Shown here piece by piece: positions 1 to 5,071 of a stretch of 5,071 nt of DNA. The position numbers were made by a program, and so were the translations under genes. Source of the stretch: Pyrinomonadaceae bacterium (lineage in GTDB: Bacteria > Acidobacteriota > Blastocatellia > Pyrinomonadales > Pyrinomonadaceae); assembly GCA_014379795.1 (NCBI GenBank), contig JACMLC010000033.1:1-5071 (forward strand). The letters run 5' to 3'. The notes below the pieces were generated by a model, which did not search any database, had not been told where the DNA came from, and saw nothing but the letters and a program-made list of their open reading frames with translations. The first letter of the stretch is position 1. The number at the start of each line of letters is the position of its first letter.

Positions 1-304
1 GCGCCAGAATCTTGCGCACCATCTCGCGCTGGACGCCGATGCCTTTGCCGTGAATGATGCGGACGCTGCGAAACCCGCGCGAGCGTGCCTGCTGTAAATA
101 CTCTTCGACAACAAGCTTGACATCTCGCGGCGCGATGGTGTGTAGGTCAAAGACATCTGTAATCTCAATCTCCACCGGGGCTGGAAAAGGATTGAAGGGA
201 TCAATTTCATCCTCATCTGAATCCGGACTCTTTTCCGCCGCTTCGTTGATGCGCGCTGCCTCAAATGCGCGCCGCCACTCTTTAAACTTTTCTCTGAATC
301 GCAT
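1..304 (-). CDS. Small Smr-domain protein (MutS2 C-terminal type), 3' end outside window
   Basis: Reading the minus strand from the ATG at 304-302 gives 101 codons before the window edge. Residues 1-20 are basic and probably helical, 21-40 form an acidic linker rich in D/E/P, and from about residue 51 an Smr domain begins. Its two signature motifs are visible: D-L-H-T at 53-56 (the family norm is D-L-H-G) and H-G-K-G-I-G at 85-90 (norm H-G-K-G-T-G), joined by the expected helix V-E-E-Y-L around 66-70. Smr domains bind nucleic acid and often have nicking endonuclease activity. They occur at the C-terminus of MutS2 or alone, as here, where the role is poorly defined; a cytoplasmic DNA or RNA transaction is likely. 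No MutS ATPase precedes it. The frame stays open upstream, so a GTG start at 358-356 adding 18 residues is possible. An A-C-A-G-G just before the ATG is only a poor ribosome site. Family assignment is firm, start uncertain. Confidence 0.85.
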   Translation of the reverse strand, partial: MRFREKFKEWRRAFEAARINEAAEKSPDSDEDEIDPFNPFPAPVEIEITDVFDLHTIAPRDVKLVVEEYLQQARSRGFRSVRIIHGKGIGVQREMVRKILA

Positions 305-515
305 CCTGTTATTCGCTTCCGAATGGCCGGATTGGCCTTCCTTGACACTCGCGCGCACGCGCCTGTACACTCCGCTCTTTCAAGTTTCATCGGCAATCTT
401 ACAACGAAAGCACGGCTCGTTTGCAGGCTCTTTGTGTTTCTATGAGTCTCTTGGCTGAAAGCCTCGTTTCACACTACGAAAATTGGTTGGTTGAATCAAG
501 AAAGGATTTATCGAG
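305..515. other. Divergent intergenic region between the Smr gene and mdh
   Basis: This gap must hold the promoters of both divergent genes, but no clean sigma-70 pair is visible. On the plus strand TTGGCT at 451-456 with TACGAA at 475-480 (spacer 18) is weak. On the minus strand TAAGAT (read from 401-396) could be a -10 for the Smr gene but lacks a recognisable -35. For mdh, the purine-rich GAAAGGA around 499-505 is a plausible ribosome site about ten bases before the ATG. No RNA gene, repeat or terminator was seen. The short open frames crossing here have no family features. Confidence 0.4.
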
Positions 516-1448
516 ATGGGCAGGAGAAACAAGATTACGGTCGTCGGCGCGGGCAATGTCGGCGCGACCGCCGCGCACTGGCTGGCGAGCAAAGAGCTGG
601 GTGATGTCGTGCTGGTTGACATCGTCGAAGGCGTGCCGCAGGGCAAGGCTCTCGATCTGGCAGAGACCGCGCCGATTGAAGGCTTTGACGTGCGCCTGAC
701 CGGCGCGAACAATTATGACGACACAAACGATTCGGATGTCGTCATCATCACAGCGGGCTTGCCGCGCAAGCCCGGTATGAGCCGCGACGATCTGTTGAAG
801 ACCAACGCGGACATCGTCGGCAAGGTGGTTGACGAAGTGGCAAAGCGTTCGCCCGATTCGATCTTGATTATCGTCTCGAACCCGCTCGACGCGATGTGCC
901 AGGTGGCGCTCAAGCGTTCCGGCTTTCCCAAGCATCGCGTGATAGGGATGGCTGGTGTCCTAGACTCTGCGCGCATGCGCTGCTTTCTGGCGGAAGCCCT
1001 GAATGTCTCTGTGGAAAATGTGACGGCCTTCGTGCTCGGCGGGCACGGCGACACGATGGTTCCGCTGCCGCGTTATTCGACCTGCGCGGGCATTCCTGTG
1101 ACGGAGCTTTTGTCGCAGGAACAGATTGAGGCCATCGTCAAACGCACGGCCAACGGCGGCGCGGAGATCGTCGCGCTCCTCAAGACAGGCTCCGCTTATT
1201 ACGCTCCGTCTGCGGCGGCGGTCGAGATGACGGAAGCGATCTTGAAAGACAAGAAAAAGATTCTGCCGTGCGCAGCGTATCTCGAAGGGGAGTACGGCAT
1301 CAACGGCCTCTATGTCGGCGTGCCGTGCAAGCTCGGAGCGCAAGGGCTTGAGCAGATCATCGAGATTAACCTGATGGCCGAAGAGCGCATCGCGCTGCAA
1401 AAGAGCGCGGCCTCCGTGCAGGAACTCATTGACGTGCTCGGCATTTAG
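516..1448 (+). CDS. mdh: NAD-dependent malate dehydrogenase, LDH-like type
   Basis: This 310-residue cytoplasmic enzyme interconverts (S)-malate and oxaloacetate with NAD, the last step of the TCA cycle. Length is normal for the LDH-like malate dehydrogenase family. Visible features in order: the Rossmann glycine motif G-A-G-N-V-G at 11-16; D35 ending the second strand, which favours NAD over NADP; the mobile active-site loop at 83-92 with R84 at the position that decides malate versus lactate (Gln102 in LDH numbering) and R90 (Arg109); S-N-P-L-D at 121-125; D150 and R153 (Asp168 and Arg171 equivalents); and the catalytic H177 in G-G-H-G-D-T. R84 makes malate, not lactate, the expected substrate. 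The start is supported by GAAAGGA about ten bases upstream. It is transcribed alone, divergent from the Smr gene and convergent with the propeller gene. A degenerate copy of its last 28 codons lies at 4012-4098. Confidence 0.97.
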   Translation: MGRRNKITVVGAGNVGATAAHWLASKELGDVVLVDIVEGVPQGKALDLAETAPIEGFDVRLTGANNYDDTNDSDVVIITAGLPRKPGMSRDDLLKTNADIVGKVVDEVAKRSPDSILIIVSNPLDAMCQVALKRSGFPKHRVIGMAGVLDSARMRCFLAEALNVSVENVTAFVLGGHGDTMVPLPRYSTCAGIPVTELLSQEQIEAIVKRTANGGAEIVALLKTGSAYYAPSAAAVEMTEAILKDKKKILPCAAYLEGEYGINGLYVGVPCKLGAQGLEQIIEINLMAEERIALQKSAASVQELIDVLGI

Positions 1449-1474
1449 AGCACCTAACGACACCAAAGATTAGA

Positions 1475-1567
1475 CACAGAGCCACAGAGCCACAGAGAGA
1501 AGAGCAGTCATTTTATTTAGCATCCCCTTCATCTACTTTTCTTGCTCTGTGTCTCTGTGCCTCTGTG
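1475..1567. repeat. Imperfect inverted repeat of period-8 CACAGAG units
   Basis: Three CACAGAG heptamers on the plus strand (1475-1481, 1483-1489, 1491-1497) and three on the minus strand (read from 1567-1561, 1559-1553, 1551-1545) are each spaced by one variable base. The two 23-base arms match at 21 of 23 positions and enclose a 47-base AT-rich centre, so the transcript could fold into a long hairpin. It lies 26 bases after the mdh stop codon and ahead of the terminator, so it falls in the mdh 3' untranslated region. It has no U-tract and is not itself a normal terminator. It resembles dispersed intergenic repeat elements, but whether it recurs in this genome cannot be seen here. Confidence 0.75.
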
Positions 1568-1610
1568 GCTGAGTTTTGTTAGCGGCATTTAATACAAAAC
1601 CGGGAAGCTC

Positions 1611-1654
1611 AAAAAGGGAGACGCGCGATTGTCAGTCGCGCGTCTCCCTTTTTT
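1611..1654. terminator. Strong bidirectional intrinsic terminator between mdh and the propeller gene
   Basis: An 18-base arm at 1611-1628 (five A then GGGAGACGCGCGA) pairs perfectly with 1636-1653 around a seven-base loop. Six T end the plus-strand reading (1649-1654) and five T end the minus-strand reading. It therefore serves mdh, whose stop is 163 bases upstream, and the convergent propeller gene, whose stop lies just 22 bases away on the other side. Confidence 0.93.
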
Positions 1655-1675
1655 ATCTCAACGATGCCGTTTGAG

Positions 1676-3859
1676 TTATGGCCTGTAAGCAGCGGGCACA
1701 GGCTTATCGCCGCTCGAACCGAATCCGACAGACCAGTTGAGGGTGTACCAGCCGCCGTCGCTCGGACGCCAGTTAGCTATCTCCATCAGAAAGTCTCCGT
1801 TGTAGTCAGCCGGAACAGGTATGTCTCCCGGCGCGCCCCATCTCGTCTCAGTCATTTGAAGACCGCTCAAGGTTCGCAGTATGTACCAGTAGCCTGTGCC
1901 CGGGCGATACACCGCGAAATCAAACTTTCCGTCGTCATCATAGTTCCCGGGGATGGGTATGTCACCGTTACTTCCAAAGATAATCGCGTCCAGCGTGTTG
2001 GTTGAACTCCTCAGGATGTACCACAGTCCAGTGCTTTGACGGAAGAAAGCGATATCGGCTTTTTCGTCATCATCGAAATAGCCGGGGATGGGCTTGTCCG
2101 TGCCGGTTCCTAAATCCTGCACTTGAATGGCATTGTCCGAACTGCGCCGTATGTACCAGATGCCTTGACGATAGACCGCGACATCCGTTTTAGCATCGCC
2201 GTCATAATCAGCAGCCACAGGCGCATCTCCGCTCGTGCCGAAATGCTCTGCGCGGAAAGAGTTGTCGGAGCTGTTCAGAATGTACCAGTATCCGTTCGAC
2301 GGGCGAAACACCGCGAAGTCCGTTTTAAGGTCGCCGTCAAAATCACCCGGCGCAGCGATGTCGCCGTCCGTGCCGAAGGGTTGTGCACGATATTGGCCGT
2401 TCGAGCTGTTCAGAACATGCCAGTATCCGGTTGAGGGACGAAAAACCGCAATATCAGATTTTCCGTCTCCATCAAAATCCGAGCGGACGGGGGCGGAGAT
2501 CGGGTTGGCGATAGTTCGCACGAGGGCGAAATCACTATATCCCCAGACGTTATACCCAGCAGTTTTACCTGCGATCAGAATTTTCCCGTCGGCCTGAATA
2601 GCAGTTGCATACGCCGGCGATTCACCTCGTAAATAAGTATAGAGCCTGCCTCTTCTGGAGAAAGATATATCGAGGTCGCCATTGCTCAGGTAACGCGCCG
2701 CACTAACGATCCCTAGCCCAGTGTAGCCCACGACCACAATCTTTCCACCAGCCGTGAGGGCTACGTCAGTCGCGTATTCACCCCAGCCGGTAGGGCCAGG
2801 AGGAGTTACGATCAAGCCATCGCCGCCGAAAGTTGTATCGAGGCTGCCGTCCGTGTTGAATCGCGCCAATCCGAAGGCGGGACGAGAGATGTTGTGCCAA
2901 GCCCTTCCGACGATAACGATTTTGCCGTCCGGTTGGACCACCATTGACCGTAAATTGTGAACATCATTGGGCCCGAATGGATTAATAATTTTACCATCCG
3001 TATCGAAGGTCGTATCCAAACTGCCGTTGGCGTTATAGCGTGCCAAAGCCAAATTACCCTGATTGGCAAAGTTCGATCCTCCTGCCAGAATTCTACCGTC
3101 GGGCATTAGCGCCAGAGACATTATATCATCGGCGGAGGATGAGTTTCCCGAGCTGCTAAAGTCCGTCGTGAGTTTGCCGTCACCGTCGAAAGTCGTATCG
3201 AGGCTGCCGTCGCTGTGATAGCGAACCAGCGCGAAATCCAAATCCGAGTAGAACTGATGCATCACGCGGGCATAACCCCCGACTAAGATCTTGTTGTCAG
3301 TTTGGATCACTACCACCCTGGCCTCGTTTTCCCTGTTAGCGAAATCGAGGATGACTTTGCCCCCGGTGCCGAAAGTGGAATCGAGCGTCCCATTACTGTG
3401 ATAACGCGCAATAGCGAAATCTATATCGGAACTGACGTTGCTTAAAGTTGAGCCGACAACGACGATCTTGCCGTCTGGTTGAAGGGCTACGCCGTAGGCA
3501 ATGTCTCCGGTGTTATTAAAATCTGTGGAGACTTTGCCGCCCGTGCCGAAAGAGGTATCCAGACTGCCGTCCGCGTTGTAGCGGGCAATGGCGAAATTGG
3601 TTTCACTAACATTGTTGACGTAAGTGTTTACCCCGACCGCCACGATCTTACCGTCGGGCTGAATCACCATGTCATAAATAGTATCCGGCATTTCGGAAAA
3701 ATCGGTAAAGACTTTGCCCTGATTGCCGAACGACATGTCCAGCTCGCCTGCGGCCTGCGCTGTTCCCATCAAGGCCACATAGATAAAAAGCATGGCAATG
3801 ATAAAGGCTGCTGTTTTATGCCTGTGCAGAAAGGCGGGGAGGTATTGTCTCGTCATCAT
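1676..3859 (-). CDS. Secreted delta-60 repeat / FG-GAP-like repeat double-propeller protein
   Basis: A 727-residue exported protein of unknown specific function. Residues 1-36 look like a Sec signal peptide: basic n-region, hydrophobic stretch about 18-31, cleavage after A-Q-A at 34-36. Seven delta-60 repeats follow, each opening L-D-x-x-F-G-x-x-G-K (starts at 40, 100, 159, 220, 281, 340, 396), with an internal Q-P-D-G-K-I strand and ending in F-A-I-A-R-Y. Seven units would make a complete seven-bladed beta-propeller. From 461 come six FG-GAP/VCBS-like units of about 45 residues with D-x-D-G-D-x-K-x-D calcium-type loops and F-R-P-S-x-G-Y-W strands, plus a C-terminal half unit. No transmembrane anchor, PEP-CTERM or LPxTG signal is visible. 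Such repeats usually act in extracellular binding or adhesion; no catalytic motif was found. Codon 2 is also ATG and is better placed for the ribosome site. Local GC looks lower than in mdh (hand counts 29/60 at 3001-3060 versus 37/60 at 601-660). Confidence 0.9.
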   Translation of the reverse strand: MMTRQYLPAFLHRHKTAAFIIAMLFIYVALMGTAQAAGELDMSFGNQGKVFTDFSEMPDTIYDMVIQPDGKIVAVGVNTYVNNVSETNFAIARYNADGSLDTSFGTGGKVSTDFNNTGDIAYGVALQPDGKIVVVGSTLSNVSSDIDFAIARYHSNGTLDSTFGTGGKVILDFANRENEARVVVIQTDNKILVGGYARVMHQFYSDLDFALVRYHSDGSLDTTFDGDGKLTTDFSSSGNSSSADDIMSLALMPDGRILAGGSNFANQGNLALARYNANGSLDTTFDTDGKIINPFGPNDVHNLRSMVVQPDGKIVIVGRAWHNISRPAFGLARFNTDGSLDTTFGGDGLIVTPPGPTGWGEYATDVALTAGGKIVVVGYTGLGIVSAARYLSNGDLDISFSRRGRLYTYLRGESPAYATAIQADGKILIAGKTAGYNVWGYSDFALVRTIANPISAPVRSDFDGDGKSDIAVFRPSTGYWHVLNSSNGQYRAQPFGTDGDIAAPGDFDGDLKTDFAVFRPSNGYWYILNSSDNSFRAEHFGTSGDAPVAADYDGDAKTDVAVYRQGIWYIRRSSDNAIQVQDLGTGTDKPIPGYFDDDEKADIAFFRQSTGLWYILRSSTNTLDAIIFGSNGDIPIPGNYDDDGKFDFAVYRPGTGYWYILRTLSGLQMTETRWGAPGDIPVPADYNGDFLMEIANWRPSDGGWYTLNWSVGFGSSGDKPVPAAYRP
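1679..2479 (-). repeat. Six FG-GAP/VCBS-like coding repeats of about 135 bp plus a half unit
   Basis: Units begin at residues 461, 506, 551, 594, 639 and 685 of the propeller protein (spacings 45, 45, 43, 45, 46). The last residues, D-K-P-V-P-A-A-Y, repeat the opening strand and could close the ring. The acidic metal-binding loop is intact in units 1-3. Unit 4 starts with Y594 instead of Asp and unit 6 ends its loop with E693, so calcium binding may be weaker there. Unit 3 is two residues short, lacking the P-S-x-G part of its strand. A recurring TGTACCA segment marks the period at DNA level. Confidence 0.85.
2510..3742 (-). repeat. Seven delta-60 coding repeats of about 180 bp
   Basis: Each unit starts with an L-D-x-x-F-G-type strand. 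Protein starts at 40, 100, 159, 220, 281, 340 and 396 give spacings of 60, 59, 61, 61, 59 and 56 residues. At DNA level the segment around CGAAAGT-GTATCGAGGCTGCCGTC recurs near 2826, 3006, 3186, 3366 and 3546, almost exactly 180 bp apart, so the array grew by in-frame duplication and has since diverged. The last unit is the shortest and most divergent (L-D-I-S-F-S). Confidence 0.9.
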
Positions 3860-3862
3860 AGT

Positions 3863-3868
3863 TCCTTT
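3863..3868 (-). promoter_or_regulatory. Ribosome binding site of the propeller gene, deciding between two adjacent ATGs
   Basis: AAAGGA lies three bases before the first ATG (3859-3857) and six bases before the second (3856-3854). The second spacing is nearer the usual optimum, so translation may mainly begin at codon 2. The difference is one residue and does not affect the signal peptide. Confidence 0.6.
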
Positions 3869-3925
3869 GAAATAGTTGTATGGAAGTTAAAAGAGAAAAT
3901 CTCAGGTCGCGGGAGCGCTCGATAA

Positions 3926-3955
3926 AACATAGTAATCCGGCTTATTGCGTGTCAA
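3926..3955 (-). promoter_or_regulatory. Sigma-70-like promoter of the propeller gene
   Basis: On the minus strand a perfect TTGACA (-35, 3955-3950) is followed after 18 bases by TATGTT (-10, 3931-3926, four of six to consensus). This predicts a transcript start near 3919 and a leader of about 60 bases. An eight-base palindrome, GAGCGCTC at 3913-3920, overlaps the predicted start and could be an operator, though a palindrome this short can occur by chance. Confidence 0.6.
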
Positions 3956-4011
3956 TCGGCGACGAGCGTAAGACTACCTGAATTGAATGAATGGGACAAG
4001 TCCTTTTCGGT

Positions 4012-4098
4012 GAGATTCGTGAGCGCGCCTCCCGACGCCTCGCGCTGCAAAAGAGCGCGGCCTCCATGCGGAAGCTCGTCAACGTGCTCGGCATCTGA
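4012..4098 (+). pseudogene. Remnant copy of the mdh 3' end
   Basis: Positions 4041-4098 match the last 58 bases of mdh (1391-1448) at 48 of 58, with the first 25 identical. The match runs in frame to a stop codon at the same place (TGA here, TAG in mdh). Further upstream the identity fades but GAG-ATT at 4012-4017 keeps exactly the same spacing as in mdh (1362-1367). The 28 codons share 17 identical residues with mdh 283-310, including A-L-Q-K-S-A-A-S and V-L-G-I. The rest of mdh, including the whole catalytic and NAD-binding part, is missing, so this cannot be an enzyme. The frame stays open back to an ATG at 3991, giving a 35-codon frame without a visible ribosome site; I do not consider it a gene. 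The terminator 17 bases downstream may be the original mdh terminator. An alternative is the tail of a lost mdh paralogue. Confidence 0.85.
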
Positions 4099-4115
4099 GA
4101 GTGATGGCGGGAAAT

Positions 4116-4158
4116 AAAAAGAGAAGCGCAAATTTTGAACTTGCGCTTCTCTTTTTTT
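4116..4158. terminator. Strong bidirectional intrinsic terminator next to the kinase gene
   Basis: A 16-base arm at 4116-4131 (five A then GAGAAGCGCAA) pairs perfectly with 4141-4156 around a nine-base loop. Seven T follow on the plus strand (4152-4158), and the five A give a T-run on the minus strand. On the minus strand it lies 20 bases after the kinase stop codon and clearly ends that gene. On the plus strand it follows the mdh remnant. Confidence 0.93.
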
Positions 4159-4178
4159 AGCTTAATCGCTTGAAAAAC

Positions 4179-5071
4179 TTATTGCGTGAGCGGGACAGCG
4201 GATAAGAATTCATTAATCACGCTTTGAAGCTTATCACGCTTGACCGGCTTGACCAGAAAGCAGTCACAGCCAGCCATCAAGGCTCCATCGCGTTCAGCTT
4301 CCGTGTCATGCCCCGTCAGGACGATGGAAGGAATGTCGCGCCAGCGCGCGTCCTGTTTGAGCTTGGCGATCAGCTCGCCGCCGCTCATACCCGGCATCGC
4401 CCAATCGGTGATGAGCAAATCAATCTTTTTCAGCTCTAAAATTTCCAGAGCCTCTGTGGCACAGCAAGCCGTCTCGACCTGATACCCCATCCGCTCGACC
4501 AGCTTGCCCAAGAGCAACATGATGTCTGGCACATCGTCAACGACGAGCACGCGACGCTGCTCAGCAAAAGTTGCCGCCTGGCTGGCCGGAAACACCAGCG
4601 AGTAGACAGTGCCGACGCCAAGCTGGCTGCGGACAGTGATGTTGCCTCCGTGCGCGGCTGCGATGCGGCGAGCGATGGCTAAGCCGACGCCCTGCGCGCC
4701 CGCGCGATTGTTGCCGCCTGCCTGCCAGAAAGCGTCGAAGATAAAAGGCACTTCTTCGGCAGGAATGCCCGCACCGGAATCTATGATATTGATGATGATA
4801 AAACGTCTTCCTTCATCGCCGACGCGCGTGCCCTTAATCGCCTGTGCTGCTATGTTCACAGCGCCGCCGTCGGGCGTGGCCGCGAGAGCCGCTGTCAGAA
4901 CATGACAGAGCGCGCGGCGCGCTTGCCGTGCGTCAACATGCAGGAGCATCTCAGGCTCTCTGACGGAGATGTTTAGCTCGACGCCGCGCAGGGCTGCTTC
5001 GCCACGCAAGGGTTCGACGATGCCTTCAAGGAAAGATGTCGTTTCGACTTCTTCAGGATGCAAGGAAAGCA
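4179..5071 (-). CDS. Hybrid sensor histidine kinase, C-terminal part: ATPase domain plus receiver domain (5' end outside window)
   Basis: The frame is open through the right edge, so this is the C-terminal 297 residues of a longer protein. The TTG at 5063 lies inside the phrase that normally follows a kinase dimerisation domain and is probably not the start. Numbering from that TTG: a HATPase_c domain spans about 8-160, with G1 box D-S-G-A-G-I-P (95-101), F box F-I-F-D-A-F-W-Q (107-114) and G2 box Q-G-V-G-L-A-I (124-130). The N box is degenerate: the expected Mg-ATP-binding Asn is A58. A receiver domain spans about 171-288 with acidic pair D176-D177, phospho-acceptor D220 in I-T-D-W-A-M-P, T250 and K272 in V-K-P, all conserved. 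The protein should relay phosphate within a two-component pathway, likely at the membrane or in the cytosol; the sensor part and signal are not visible. No partner regulator adjoins it in the window. Confidence 0.93.
   Translation of the reverse strand, partial: LSLHPEEVETTSFLEGIVEPLRGEAALRGVELNISVREPEMLLHVDARQARRALCHVLTAALAATPDGGAVNIAAQAIKGTRVGDEGRRFIIINIIDSGAGIPAEEVPFIFDAFWQAGGNNRAGAQGVGLAIARRIAAAHGGNITVRSQLGVGTVYSLVFPASQAATFAEQRRVLVVDDVPDIMLLLGKLVERMGYQVETACCATEALEILELKKIDLLITDWAMPGMSGGELIAKLKQDARWRDIPSIVLTGHDTEAERDGALMAGCDCFLVKPVKRDKLQSVINEFLSAVPLTQ

Noticed and set aside
54..458. 134-codon open frame on the plus strand
   Set aside because: It runs antisense across the Smr coding region, is rich in Ser/Arg low-complexity stretches, has no family motif, and the minus frame clearly encodes an Smr domain.
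421..480. Candidate mdh promoters TTGCAG/TATGAG and TTGGCT/TACGAA
   Set aside because: The first pair has a 14-base spacer and the second has a poor -10; neither is good enough to annotate.
474..1466. Several long minus-strand frames opposite mdh
   Set aside because: These are shadows produced by the GC-rich codons of mdh; their Arg-rich sequences carry no recognisable domain.
1664..2597. Plus-strand frames opposite the FG-GAP repeats
   Set aside because: They reflect the periodic antisense of the repeats (for example recurring Y-V-P-V segments) and have no independent ribosome sites or family features.
2510..3742. 180-bp periodic repeats as a possible CRISPR or satellite array
   Set aside because: The repeats are in frame, diverged at wobble positions and match the delta-60 protein family, so they are coding repeats.
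3991..4098. 35-codon plus-strand frame with ATG at 3991 as a small gene
   Set aside because: Its C-terminal 28 codons are the decayed mdh end, no ribosome site precedes the ATG, and the first codons have only faint resemblance to mdh. Annotated as a pseudogene remnant instead.
5061..5063. TTG at 5063 as the start of the kinase gene
   Set aside because: The frame is open upstream to the window edge and the sequence here is the usual link between the dimerisation and ATPase domains, so the true start lies outside.

Overview
The window looks like part of a chromosome from a GC-rich, environmental Gram-negative-type bacterium. My best guess is Acidobacteriota, class Blastocatellia. The guess rests on the secreted protein that joins 'delta-60' repeats to FG-GAP-like repeats of the F-R-P-S-x-G-Y-W type, next to an LDH-type malate dehydrogenase and a stand-alone small Smr protein. 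This is inference from recalled families, not from a database search.

Layout, left to right. (1) Positions 1-304, minus strand: the first two thirds or so of a small Smr-domain (MutS2 C-terminal type) protein, cut by the window edge. (2) 305-515: divergent intergenic region with no convincing promoter. (3) 516-1448, plus strand: complete mdh, NAD-dependent malate dehydrogenase of the TCA cycle. (4) 1449-1675: intergenic, holding an imperfect inverted repeat of period-8 CACAGAG units (1475-1567) and a strong bidirectional terminator (1611-1654). (5) 1676-3859, minus strand: a 727-codon exported protein with a signal peptide, seven delta-60 repeats and about six and a half FG-GAP-like repeats, read from a good sigma-70-like promoter at 3926-3955. 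(6) 3860-4178: promoter and leader of that gene, then a decayed copy of the mdh 3' end (4012-4098, plus strand), then a second strong bidirectional terminator (4116-4158). (7) 4179-5071, minus strand: the C-terminal part of a hybrid histidine kinase (ATPase domain plus receiver), cut by the right edge.

The most informative observation is that the propeller gene, with its own promoter and terminator, lies between intact mdh and a second, degenerate copy of the mdh C-terminal coding end. The two copies are 2,650 bp apart in direct orientation. The simplest reading is that the ancestral order was mdh - terminator - kinase in convergent orientation, and that the propeller cassette was later added at the 3' end of mdh. 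It either restored or duplicated the gene's end and left a displaced remnant just ahead of the old terminator. Other points of interest are the loss of the conserved N-box asparagine in the kinase ATPase domain, the CACAGAG repeat structure, and the pairing of two different propeller-type repeat families in one secreted protein. The genes do not form an operon: each has its own orientation and the convergent pairs are separated by terminators.
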